Source of the DNA: a virus
DNA: 53,604 nt
IMG/VR virus record: IMGVR_UViG_3300031602_000004
Coordinates: 1 to 53,604 of that record
Direction: 5' to 3' (one strand)
The notes below the pieces were generated by a model. It was given only the letters and a program-made list of their open reading frames with translations. It was not told the origin of the DNA and ran no database searches. A program made the translations under genes and the position numbers. Below, one piece after another: positions 47,594-53,604 of the stretch (position 1 is its first letter; every line of letters starts with the position of its first letter).

Positions 47594-47864
47594 ATCTTAT
47601 AATAGCATATACATCACCAACTTGCAATAATAAATGTTCTTTGCCTTTGTGTGTCATTGATGTAGGCATTGCATGCTCAGCATATTGTACTATATCACCA
47701 ATTTGTATTTCTTCTACTTCATCACCTCTTCCAATTACTTCACCCTTGTAAGTTGTTTTTTGAGCTATTTCTGGTATGATTAATCCAGAAGCAGTCTTTG
47801 TCTCTGCTTTTATTTCTTTAATCAATAGTTTCATTCCTACTGGCACTACTATTTGGTTTTTCAT
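47586..47864 (-). CDS. GroES-like co-chaperonin
   Basis: A 92-residue product from ATG at 47864; a longer frame from 47894 exists, but the shorter start has an A-rich leader and begins at the family's first strand. The order of GroES elements is present: 'IVVPVGMKLLIKEI' (first strand), 'ETKTASGLIIPEIAQKTTYK' (mobile loop with a hydrophobic LII in place of the chaperonin-binding IVL), 'GEVIGRGDEVEEIQIGDIVQY' and 'LLLQVGDVYAII' (last strands). It would cap the host chaperonin GroEL and help fold phage proteins, as T4 gp31 does for the capsid. It lies just before TerL with an 8-nt overlap. Confidence 0.87.
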   Translation of the reverse strand: MKNQIVVPVGMKLLIKEIKAETKTASGLIIPEIAQKTTYKGEVIGRGDEVEEIQIGDIVQYAEHAMPTSMTHKGKEHLLLQVGDVYAIIRYE

Positions 47865-47880
47865 TTGTTTATTTTTATTA

Positions 47881-48399
47881 TTATAACTGGTCATATGCTA
47901 ATCCTGCACCACCACGTACAGAGCTTTCTTGTTCTTGTCTCATATCAGTAAAGGCTCCTTTGTATGATTGTCTTATTTGTTCAAACTTTGCAGCAGCATT
48001 AACCATTGAGTTAATATTACCATCTCTACCATGTTCTATTGGTGTAACCTCCATATATTTACCCAATCTATCTAACATAGATTTAATTCCTACATATGCT
48101 CTAAAAGTAGGTGTTTCATATAATTTTTTACACATGTCTAATGCATATCTAATTTTAGGATCTTCCGGAGATTCTTCTAGTTTAATCTCTTCAATAATAA
48201 TATCTTCTTTTTCATGCTCAGGTAAATTAAAGAATGGATTAAGATCAGGATTAGGACAAGCCATATAAAATAAGTATTGATATACTTGCATATATGTAAC
48301 TGGATATTCTTCCATTATTACTTTTAAAAAAGGTAATGTATAACAGTGTTCTGTTACTACAACCTTACTATTTTGGATGTCAAATAATTTTACTATCAT
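47881..48399 (-). CDS. Conserved packaging-module protein (172 aa)
   Basis: The opening 'MIVKLFDIQNSKVVVTEHCYTL' and 'YMQVYQYLFYMACPNPDLNPF' match a protein found in front of TerL in crAss-like genomes. The rest is helical, with 'YALDMCKKLYETPTFRAY' and 'AAAKFEQIRQSYKGAF', and has no metal or nucleotide motif. A small-terminase role would fit the place but not clearly the sequence; I leave the function open. The upstream gene overlaps by 4 nt (ATGA), so translation is coupled. Confidence 0.76.
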   Translation of the reverse strand: MIVKLFDIQNSKVVVTEHCYTLPFLKVIMEEYPVTYMQVYQYLFYMACPNPDLNPFFNLPEHEKEDIIIEEIKLEESPEDPKIRYALDMCKKLYETPTFRAYVGIKSMLDRLGKYMEVTPIEHGRDGNINSMVNAAAKFEQIRQSYKGAFTDMRQEQESSVRGGAGLAYDQL

Positions 48400-48704
48400 G
48401 CGTCAGTACATAAAGTTGTACAATCTTTAGTCATTAAAGCTTTGATTGTATCATATGATTCTTCTACTACTATTGCTGCCATTCCTTCTAAACCTATAAT
48501 TCTAGCATCACGTAGAACAAAAGTACCTAGATCAAAGTATTCTTGTACATATATTATAGTATTTACATCTAAATATACATCTGATGTAATATTTAATGCA
48601 AATCCTTGTACTTTTCCTGCTGGATCTAAAGTCCCTGTTTGTGGTACAGGAAAAATTTGCTTTAAGGTTTGCCAGTTTGTCTGGTAAATAGGTATTCTTG
48701 CCAT
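48396..48704 (-). CDS. Small conserved protein of unknown function (102 aa)
   Basis: Beta-rich small protein ('GFALNITSDVYLDVNTIIYVQEY', then 'RDARIIGLEGMAAIVVEES') ending in Cys pairs (KDCTTLCTDA). I do not recognise a family. Its stop overlaps the next gene's start by 4 nt and it begins 4 bases after the nuclease gene, so it is part of the same packed operon. Possibly a packaging or capsid cofactor by position. Confidence 0.72.
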   Translation of the reverse strand: MARIPIYQTNWQTLKQIFPVPQTGTLDPAGKVQGFALNITSDVYLDVNTIIYVQEYFDLGTFVLRDARIIGLEGMAAIVVEESYDTIKALMTKDCTTLCTDA

Positions 48705-48708
48705 AGTT

Positions 48709-49548
48709 TTATTTTTTATCTTTTAGCCACATGATTAATGAATTTACCTCATCTTTTAAATATGGTAGTTCATATATTTTTATATTTTCTAAAACAGGTT
48801 CTCCATTAACATGTTCATTTATAGGATAGCCAAATTTATCTTCACCCACTTGTTTAAATTTTACATGTTGTATAGTTAGTTTTCCTATCTTTAATTTAGG
48901 GTTATGCTTCTTAATAATATACGCATAAATACTCAATTGTAAATTATAATGATTTAAATTGCAATCATCTAAATGATTTAATGGTCTAAACATCTTATTA
49001 GTTATACCTTCCCAATTAGTAAACCCTTTATGTTTTATTTCTTTATTTGTTTTATAATCATTGATATTAATATACCCATTAACTATTTCTACAACATCAG
49101 CTTGACCACATATGCCTGCAGATTTAAGATAAACTAAATGTTCAGGGTATACTCCTTCTGATACCTTTTGTTCAGGAGATATCTTTATTCCTTCTTCATT
49201 TATAATAGGTTTTATAATGGGTACTTCTACACCATGTCTTCCTATTGTATTTAAACCTATCATATCATCTTCTCTTTGGTTATGATAAAAGTTTCCTAAG
49301 TCTATAGCTCTTTTTGTTTCACCATCCCACGCAGCTATAATTTCTTTAGGTGTCATACCATGCCATTTAGATCTTTTATTCTTAGATGATTTAATAGCTT
49401 GCCCATCTCTATCAAACTTAGGTTTAAATTTACCCACTAAAGATGTAACACTTACCCAAGTAATATTATCTTTATCTATACTTTCATATATATGTCCTTC
49501 CTCTTTAAATTGTAATGTCATTAGTCTAGTGTTGATGATTGATCCCAC
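48709..49548 (-). CDS. PD-(D/E)XK-type nuclease (279 aa)
   Basis: The layout is that of a RecB/Cas4-like exonuclease domain: a His after a helix (GNFYHNQRED, H89), an Asp in 'ICGQADVVEI' (D151), the core D-x-K triad as 'INDYKTNK' (D164/K166), and a motif-IV helix 'YNLQLSIYAYII' near 201-212. Such enzymes cleave DNA in replication or recombination, and related ones occur in crAss-like genomes near TerL. The N-terminus 'MTLQFKEEGHIYESI' could be the true start (M10); the upstream gene overlaps by 28 nt. No iron-sulfur Cys cluster is visible, unlike Cas4. Confidence 0.8.
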   Translation of the reverse strand: MGSIINTRLMTLQFKEEGHIYESIDKDNITWVSVTSLVGKFKPKFDRDGQAIKSSKNKRSKWHGMTPKEIIAAWDGETKRAIDLGNFYHNQREDDMIGLNTIGRHGVEVPIIKPIINEEGIKISPEQKVSEGVYPEHLVYLKSAGICGQADVVEIVNGYININDYKTNKEIKHKGFTNWEGITNKMFRPLNHLDDCNLNHYNLQLSIYAYIIKKHNPKLKIGKLTIQHVKFKQVGEDKFGYPINEHVNGEPVLENIKIYELPYLKDEVNSLIMWLKDKK

Positions 49549-49715
49549 ATATTACCATATAAGGGTTGTTCTTCATTTTCTGGCAACTGAATATTATAAA
49601 TTATAGTGGTGGGTTCACTACTCAATAAAGTAATTGCCTCTTCTGTTGTAATTTGTTCTTCTGTTAATAACTCTCCTATTATTTGTGCTTTAGTTAATTT
49701 ATTGCTCATTTTCAT
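49521..49715 (-). CDS. Small acidic helical protein (64 aa)
   Basis: A short coupled frame with an N-terminal helix-turn-helix-like pair (LTKAQIIGELLTEEQITTEEAI) and an acidic C-terminus. It overlaps the preceding Cys-rich gene by 17 nt and the nuclease gene by 28 nt. The in-frame start MSNKL two codons later would shorten the overlap. No family recognised; a regulator or nuclease partner are both possible. Confidence 0.65.
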   Translation of the reverse strand: MKMSNKLTKAQIIGELLTEEQITTEEAITLLSSEPTTIIYNIQLPENEEQPLYGNMWDQSSTLD

Positions 49716-50025
49716 TTATTTGTTTTATTATTAATTCTTCAGTTTCTTCAGGTACTAATGCATCCCAATATCCTTTAGGGCATTCACTTGATAATGATCT
49801 TACTTTAAACTTTAAACTACATCCACAATCAGAACAACAAGGTTGAGTACCTGGAGCTATACAACTATCTCCTTTTGCATCAAATAAACTACAACCAATA
49901 CATATTTGAAATCTATCTGTAGCAACAGCTTCTATATGTTCTTTTCTAAATACATTATTCTTTATTCCTTCAGTTATCTGATTAATGTTTTTAAACACAG
50001 CTAAATACTTACTCCACTTTACCAT
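49699..50025 (-). CDS. Cys-rich zinc-binding protein conserved in crAss-like phages (108 aa)
   Basis: A dense Cys pattern at about residues 40-80: 'FQICIGCSLFDAKGDSCIAP', then 'QPCCSDCGCSL', then 'SSECPKGYW'. At least eight Cys could hold two zinc ions. I recognise this layout from a small protein that recurs beside IHF-like genes in crAss-like phages. The short N-terminal part is basic and may bind DNA. It overlaps the IHF-like gene by 17 nt at its start. Function not established. Confidence 0.77.
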   Translation of the reverse strand: MVKWSKYLAVFKNINQITEGIKNNVFRKEHIEAVATDRFQICIGCSLFDAKGDSCIAPGTQPCCSDCGCSLKFKVRSLSSECPKGYWDALVPEETEELIIKQINENEQ

Positions 50026-50371
50026 TTTTAAACTTTTTTTTATTTAATATATCCTTTTCCATTTGTTTCATTGCTTTTTCCATTTGAACAATGTTATTTT
50101 GTATGTCTTCACTTTTTGCAAACCCAATATATGTTCTTTTAGTCAAGTTACCTAATATACTTTTATTTTTTTTTATTGCGTTCTCAAGTTTGTTTTTTCT
50201 TAAATAAAATGTACCTAATCCTTGAACATAAATTCTTGGAAATTCTAACTTAGATAACTTAGATCTTAATTTTCCATAATAGAAAGAAATAAAATCATCT
50301 ACAACAGATTCATGCACTCCTACTTCATCAGCAATACCCTTCTTAAATTCCTTATGACTCTTTGGATTCAC
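50009..50371 (-). CDS. IHF/HU-family DNA-bending protein (120 aa)
   Basis: Short basic protein with the HU/IHF order: N-terminal helices 'HKEFKKGIADEVGVHESVVDDFISFYYGKL', then the beta saddle with 'FPRIYVQGLGTFYLRKNK', where G-L-G-T-F is the family's typical turn before the arm. The C-terminal 40 residues are a long Lys/Met-rich helix beyond the usual 90-100 residues. It would bend phage DNA and could aid packaging or replication. The gene overlaps its upstream neighbour by 20 nt. crAss-like phages typically carry one or two such genes in this place. Confidence 0.83.
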   Translation of the reverse strand: MNPKSHKEFKKGIADEVGVHESVVDDFISFYYGKLRSKLSKLEFPRIYVQGLGTFYLRKNKLENAIKKNKSILGNLTKRTYIGFAKSEDIQNNIVQMEKAMKQMEKDILNKKKFKNGKVE

Positions 50372-50723
50372 TTCCTAATATTTTATAATCAAGTAAAACT
50401 AAACCTTTGGCCTGTACATTAATCACTTTACTAATAGAAATTGTTTTTTTATTTATTCCATCTTTAGTAAGTAATTGTTTTTTTTCAGCTTTGGTAATTG
50501 CATTTCTAGCAGACTGAGGACTTTTAAATATTTCCATATCCACTAAAGTAGTACAGAACTGAGTTAACTCAATTTTATTATTCTTTGAAAGCTCCATTAA
50601 AAACTTTAAATCTGAATTACTAATCAATATGTTTTCAAAAAAACAATACGTTAATATTTGATACTTGATACATGTATCTATATCTGTTTGTAATTTAAAA
50701 TTTACTTTATTTACTATTGCCAT
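50352..50723 (-). CDS. HTH-like protein conserved beside the IHF gene (123 aa)
   Basis: The chain is helical with a likely winged-helix order: 'LKFLMELSKNNKIELTQFC' helix, then 'SPQSARNAITKAEKKQLLTK', a plausible recognition helix and turn. The C-terminus is a short beta pair (VINVQAKGLVLLDYKIL). A protein of this sort is a regular neighbour of IHF in crAss-like genomes. DNA binding is inferred. It lies one base after the endolysin start's downstream neighbour on the opposite side (gap of 1 nt to 50725). Confidence 0.72.
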   Translation of the reverse strand: MAIVNKVNFKLQTDIDTCIKYQILTYCFFENILISNSDLKFLMELSKNNKIELTQFCTTLVDMEIFKSPQSARNAITKAEKKQLLTKDGINKKTISISKVINVQAKGLVLLDYKILGSESKES

Positions 50724-50724
50724 T

Positions 50725-51654
50725 TTATAAACTTAATATCATATCCACTAAATCAGGGTGAGGATAACAATCTGACTTATCCTTTCTGACATTGGTATGT
50801 GTTAATAATCCTTTTACTTTTCCATAATAGGCTTCCTCTACAAATCCAAAACCTTTATGAGGTCCATATTTTTGAATGAATTGTTTTAATCCTAATCTCA
50901 CATCTATCTCATCTCTTTCACCAACCCATCTTATCCACTTTTCAGTTTCTTTAATCTGGTCATTAGTATATGCATGCCAAAAAAGATTACCTCTAAATGG
51001 TTCTTCTAATCTTATTATTTGATCTTCTTCACATTTAGAATTAACGTATGTCTTATATAAACCATCCTCATGCTTTAAATATCCCATATTGCATATTTCT
51101 AATCCTACAGAATGACGGTTCATATAACCTGATCCTGTTTTACCTAAGTGCCATCCTTGATTACCTTCTGGAAAAGCTTGAACCATAACACCATCATGAT
51201 CATTATTACCATTTCTATGATTCTTTCCACCTAGAACAAATTCTGTTGCTATTCTACCTCTTGTATCTCTACCCCAGTAATCTATACATGCATATGGATT
51301 TGAATTACCTGCAGTATGATGTAGAAAAACATATTCATTAACAATTTTATTATCAATATATTCTGATTTAGGTAAAAAGTGTTTATGAATTATTTGATCA
51401 TAACTAGTTTTATAATATTGTTGATGTAAATCAGTATCTTCATCAATTTCATCTGGAATGGAATACTCAATGTTTAAAATAAGACTCCACATTAAGTTAT
51501 CCACTATACCTGTTATAGGTAAGTTTTTATCTAATTGATATCTTTCTACAGCTTTTTCTGTCATAGGACCAAACATACCATCTTGTGATAACCCTATCTT
51601 TTTTTGAAGGGTAAGTACATCAGGGCCTTTACTGCCTTTTTTAAGCTGTCTCAT
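50725..51654 (-). CDS. Endolysin: peptidoglycan-binding domain plus N-acetylmuramoyl-L-alanine amidase (309 aa)
   Basis: Residues 1-58 form a PG_binding_1 domain (KGSKGPDVLTLQKKIG...DGMFGPMTEKAVERYQ). Residues 105-300 are a zinc amidase of the Amidase_2 (T7 lysozyme) type: 'VFLHHTAGN' at 109-117 gives the first zinc His, 'NQGWHLGKTGSGYMNRHSVGLEI' is the conserved middle, and 'LTHTNVRKDKSDCYPHPDL' near the C-terminus provides the remaining His and Cys ligands. It cleaves the amide bond between MurNAc and the stem peptide. There is no signal peptide, so export probably depends on a holin. Upstream membrane genes (52.3-53.2 kb) are candidates. Confidence 0.92.
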   Translation of the reverse strand: MRQLKKGSKGPDVLTLQKKIGLSQDGMFGPMTEKAVERYQLDKNLPITGIVDNLMWSLILNIEYSIPDEIDEDTDLHQQYYKTSYDQIIHKHFLPKSEYIDNKIVNEYVFLHHTAGNSNPYACIDYWGRDTRGRIATEFVLGGKNHRNGNNDHDGVMVQAFPEGNQGWHLGKTGSGYMNRHSVGLEICNMGYLKHEDGLYKTYVNSKCEEDQIIRLEEPFRGNLFWHAYTNDQIKETEKWIRWVGERDEIDVRLGLKQFIQKYGPHKGFGFVEEAYYGKVKGLLTHTNVRKDKSDCYPHPDLVDMILSL

Positions 51655-51656
51655 AT

Positions 51657-51947
51657 CTATTTAGGATCTACTGCATTAGCCATTGCTTCTTTAAAAGCTT
51701 TGCCTTCTTCAGAATTAGGGTCTACGGCACCTTCTTTTTGGTCAGCATACTGCTGAGCCATAAACATTTGTGCTTGCATTCTTTCTGCTCTAGCTTTTTC
51801 TATAGCAGCTAATAACATCTCATAATCAGCCTGAACTTCTAAATGAGGGATGTTGTCTTTATAAAATGTTGTGATCTCTTCTCTACGTTTTGAGAGTTCC
51901 TCTTTGCTTAATTGAGGTTCTTTGTCTGATAAATCTGGATTGGTCAT
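51657..51947 (-). CDS. Small acidic coiled-coil protein (96 aa)
   Basis: The chain is nearly all helix: 'LSKEELSKRREEITTFYKDNI', then 'ADYEMLLAAIEKARAERMQAQMF'. The C-terminus is acidic and probably disordered. I associate this pattern with a small conserved crAss-like protein of unknown role. A TATCTTTG box (51975-51982) 28 bases upstream suggests that it heads the transcript for the endolysin, IHF and TerL region. The stop is 2 bases from the endolysin start. Confidence 0.74.
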   Translation of the reverse strand: MTNPDLSDKEPQLSKEELSKRREEITTFYKDNIPHLEVQADYEMLLAAIEKARAERMQAQMFMAQQYADQKEGAVDPNSEEGKAFKEAMANAVDPK

Positions 51948-51974
51948 TTGTCTAATATTTTAAATTAATATTAG

Positions 51975-51982
51975 CAAAGATA
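51975..51982 (-). promoter_or_regulatory. Promoter-like TATCTTTG box before the 96-residue coiled-coil gene
   Basis: Exact TAnnTTTG match in the 73-base gap that separates the membrane cassette from the endolysin-TerL run; 27 nt before the ATG. It adjoins a short tandem repeat. Confidence 0.58.
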
Positions 51983-52010
51983 TAAAAAAAGTTTAAATAA
52001 AAAAAGTTTA
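51982..52010. repeat. Short tandem repeat next to a promoter-like box
   Basis: ATAAAAAAAGTTTA occurs twice with a 15-base period (51982-51995 and 51997-52010), just upstream of the TATCTTTG box on the minus strand. It may be an A-tract element that raises promoter strength. Confidence 0.65.
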
Positions 52011-52020
52011 TTGGACTATT

Positions 52021-52272
52021 CTATGAAAATTTATTACGTTTAAAGATATTGATTACGGTTTCAAGCTCCGCAAAGTGGTGGAATTTTAAAGAATGACATG
52101 GAGTGGTGACATACCAACCATCATCATTATCAGCTTGATCTTTATCACCAGAAATAAATACTAGTTCCCCAAAACTTAACTCATAATAGTAATTATTTGA
52201 TACATACATATCTTCAATATGTTCTATTAAAACTTTATTAAACCCTAATTTTACTAATTCACCTTTTGTCAT
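52021..52272 (-). CDS. Small alpha/beta protein of unknown function (83 aa)
   Basis: Starts 'TKGELVKLGFNKVLIEHIED' (a helical pair), then a beta region 'YYYELSFGELVFISGD' and an acidic loop 'DKDQADNDDGWY', ending in a helix 'FAELETVINIFKRN'. No motif points to a function. It overlaps the coiled-coil membrane protein by 4 nt (ATGA). It closes the right-hand cassette, since a 73-base gap with a promoter-like box follows. Confidence 0.7.
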   Translation of the reverse strand: MTKGELVKLGFNKVLIEHIEDMYVSNNYYYELSFGELVFISGDKDQADNDDGWYVTTPCHSLKFHHFAELETVINIFKRNKFS

Positions 52273-52559
52273 TGTCTATATTTTAGTCTTTCATTTTCCT
52301 TCTCTACAAACTCTATTCTGACTTTAATTGATGCTAGCTCAATACTCATTGCTAACAAAGAGTTATTGCATGCATCTTTATCTGACTCAAGCTTATCTAC
52401 TCTTGCTTTTAGGTCTTCCCTATATATATTCTGTTCAGCAAGGTCTTCTTTATTCTTAACTGCTTTATTACGAATAATAAATTCATAAAACTTCCATGCT
52501 CCTGCCCCACCTAATACTGTTATTGCTGTTATTATTACTGTGAGTATATTCTCATTCAT
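52269..52559 (-). CDS. Membrane-anchored coiled-coil protein, holin/spanin candidate (96 aa)
   Basis: One N-terminal membrane segment (ILTVIITAITVLGGAGAWKF, residues 5-24) is followed by a coiled coil with regular heptads (DLKARVDKLESDK, ASIKVRIEFVEKEN). This topology suits an inner-membrane spanin or a small holin-like protein. The gene overlaps both neighbours (8 nt and 4 nt). The endolysin lies two genes downstream, so a lysis role is likely but not proven. Confidence 0.72.
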   Translation of the reverse strand: MNENILTVIITAITVLGGAGAWKFYEFIIRNKAVKNKEDLAEQNIYREDLKARVDKLESDKDACNNSLLAMSIELASIKVRIEFVEKENERLKYRQ

Positions 52560-52983
52560 ATCTCATTGATTTATTAAGCATTTCTTTCTTTAATTTAAAT
52601 AATACCCATATCCACATGAATGCATACCAACATGTTATTAATATATTCTTAAAATCTACCATAGTGAATGGTTCAGTATCCACAGTAGTATATACACTTA
52701 CTAAATAACGTATAGTAGAAAATAAGTATAGTATTAAGTAATAACTTATAAATCTAGATAGCCATTTTATATCATTAATGGATATAAGCATACCAATACT
52801 ACCAAAGAGGTATGCAAAGTATAACCAATACGTATTTGCTTGGCCTACGCTCTCCCAATAAGATAAATTGGTCCATAGTACTTGATTGTTTAAAAAATCA
52901 CTTACAACCCAAAAAAATAGCAATGGTTGAAAGTCAAAGTATAGTAATGTTTCCTTTACGCTATTAAAGTAACTCTTAATCAC
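52552..52983 (-). CDS. Polytopic membrane protein, about four membrane segments (143 aa)
   Basis: Four hydrophobic, aromatic-rich stretches: about residues 17-33 (FQPLLFFWVVSDFL), 49-68 (TYWLYFAYLFGSIGMLI), 76-96 (FISYYLILYLFSTIRYL) and 113-130 (ILITCWYAFMWIWVLF). The C-terminus is basic. This could be a multi-span holin, but the length and aromatic content are unusual for one. It is translationally coupled to the genes on either side (4 nt and 8 nt overlaps). Confidence 0.72.
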   Translation of the reverse strand: MIKSYFNSVKETLLYFDFQPLLFFWVVSDFLNNQVLWTNLSYWESVGQANTYWLYFAYLFGSIGMLISINDIKWLSRFISYYLILYLFSTIRYLVSVYTTVDTEPFTMVDFKNILITCWYAFMWIWVLFKLKKEMLNKSMRYE

Positions 52984-53249
52984 GGATTCACTACTTTCAA
53001 AGTGTCTATGGTAGGTATGATTCTTATGCTATCTTGACCTATTACTGTCTTCTGACTAGATGGAGACTTACGAACTATAGGATATGACTTATCAGATTCT
53101 TTAACACTATTATGAGTGTTTATTATCTTTTGTATTTTTGATGTTTTAGATACTTCTGAACAATGAGCATAACATATTAGTATTAATATTAATAAGATCC
53201 ACCCCATAAATAATTTAATAGTAATAAAGTTTTTGTCAAATTTATTCAT
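52980..53249 (-). CDS. Single-span membrane protein (about 89 aa)
   Basis: I take ATG at 53249 because it overlaps the stop of the previous gene in a TAATG junction, the arrangement also seen at 53503; a longer frame starts at 53282. The product has one hydrophobic segment (LFMGWILLILILICYAHC, residues 14-31) and a Ser/Lys-rich tail of about 55 residues. No clear lipobox (the residue before Cys is His). An outer-membrane spanin is possible, but the Cys context is poor. Candidate lysis-associated protein. Confidence 0.65.
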   Translation of the reverse strand: MNKFDKNFITIKLFMGWILLILILICYAHCSEVSKTSKIQKIINTHNSVKESDKSYPIVRKSPSSQKTVIGQDSIRIIPTIDTLKVVNP

Positions 53250-53503
53250 TATTTTTTTGATTTTGCTCCAGAACATTTCCATCTTTTACGAGATAAGTTG
53301 TTTGGAGTATTAGGATCATTTTGTTTTTTCTTAGAAACCCTTTTCTTGATACCTAAACTTCTAGCACAATAACTATCCCCCTTAGATGTTCCAGGTTTAA
53401 CTCTAGGCCCCCCTCCTTTAGCTTTACCAGCTTGACCGTAACTTACTTTTTTACCACTCTTAGTTACTTTAACCTTTGCTTTTCCTTTTCTAGGTGTTGC
53501 CAT
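53249..53503 (-). CDS. Small basic Gly/Lys-rich phage protein (84 aa)
   Basis: Highly basic with 'KVTKSGKKVSYGQAGKAKGG' and 'RVKPGTSKGDSYCARSLGIK', ending 'NLSRKRWKCSGAKSKK'. I recognise this short domain (KPGTxKGDSYCAR and LSRKRWxCxGxKS) from crAss-like and several other phages, where its function is undefined. Two Cys and many Lys suggest nucleic-acid contact. It overlaps the upstream partial gene by 1 nt (TAATG) and the downstream start likewise. Confidence 0.82.
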   Translation of the reverse strand: MATPRKGKAKVKVTKSGKKVSYGQAGKAKGGGPRVKPGTSKGDSYCARSLGIKKRVSKKKQNDPNTPNNLSRKRWKCSGAKSKK

Positions 53504-53604
53504 TATAGTGCAGTATATACAGGTGCTCCTGCATCATCTATTGTTTGTTTGAATCTTGTACCATTTGGTGAAGTAAAGATTACTCCTTCAGATGCTGTTG
53601 TAAG
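53503..53604 (-). CDS. C-terminus of an unknown protein cut by the right edge
   Basis: The last 33 codons and a TAA at 53503-53505 are visible (ending 'GTRFKQTIDDAGAPVYTAL'). The short beta-strand pattern 'EGVIFTSPNGTRFKQTIDD' looks like the tail end of a virion or fibre protein, but this is too little to assign. The stop codon overlaps the next ATG by one base. Confidence 0.6.
   Translation of the reverse strand, partial: LTTASEGVIFTSPNGTRFKQTIDDAGAPVYTAL

Noticed and set aside
47865-47894. Longer N-terminus for the GroES-like gene
   Set aside because: The extra residues MTSYNNKNKQ are unlike GroES, and an A-rich leader precedes the internal ATG at 47864; still possible.
48709-49548. Cas4-type iron-sulfur nuclease
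   Set aside because: The PD-(D/E)XK core is present, but the Cys cluster required for Cas4 is missing.
1-53604. tRNA genes, CRISPR array, integrase, att sites or insertion sequences
   Set aside because: None seen on either strand by reading; a tRNA scan and repeat search would settle it.

Overview
The window is a continuous piece of a tailed-phage genome of the crAss-like group (order Crassvirales), most likely infecting a member of the Bacteroidota. The grounds are gene content and order. Reading right to left on the minus strand there are: an IHF/HU-like protein and its small conserved neighbours, a PD-(D/E)XK nuclease, TerL, a very large portal, an acidic scaffold-like protein, an HK97-fold-type major capsid protein, a set of ring/tail proteins, fibres, a 1749-residue tail-tip (muzzle-type) protein, and a block of very large virion 'cargo' genes. 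The DNA is visibly AT-rich. Several intergenic sites resemble the Bacteroidota -7 promoter box (TAnnTTTG). I recognise the families by sequence character only; no search was run.

Layout, in transcription order from the right edge. (1) 53.6-52.0 kb: the tail of an unknown protein, a small basic protein, and three membrane proteins joined by 1-8 nt overlaps (a possible lysis/membrane cassette). (2) 51.9-50.7 kb: a small acidic coiled-coil protein and an endolysin with a PG-binding domain followed by an amidase. (3) 50.7-47.6 kb: an HTH-like protein, an IHF-like protein, a Cys-rich protein, a PD-(D/E)XK nuclease, two conserved small proteins and a GroES-like co-chaperonin directly in front of TerL. 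(4) 47.6-39.2 kb: TerL, portal, scaffold candidate, MCP (followed by a strong terminator) and a small head-decoration-type protein. (5) 39.1-34.2 kb: head/connector proteins, several Cys-rich, including a 59-residue zinc-ribbon gene. (6) 34.2-26.6 kb: two related fibre proteins, two small proteins, a VWA-domain structural protein and a Cys-rich/FN3-like protein. (7) 26.5-25.3 kb: a calcineurin-like phosphoesterase bounded by two terminators. (8) 25.2-17.8 kb: conserved ring-type proteins and the giant tail protein. (9) 17.8 kb to the left edge: five giant genes (1881, 521, 853, 1077 and more than 1550 residues), probably packaged in the virion and ejected. The first carries a zincin protease motif and a lysozyme/transglycosylase-like C-terminal domain. 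Three neighbouring cargo proteins share a recurrent short motif around LPKAQDG.

How the genes work together: GroES-like protein and scaffold candidate for head folding and assembly; TerL and portal for packaging; ring, muzzle and fibre proteins for the tail; cargo proteins for ejection and wall penetration; amidase and membrane proteins for lysis. All supported genes are on the minus strand; I read the plus-strand open frames as shadows. No intergenic stretch exceeds about 130 bases. I saw no tRNA, CRISPR array, IS element, integrase or att site. The virion RNA polymerase typical of this group is not seen; in relatives it lies among the giant genes, so it may lie beyond the left edge.
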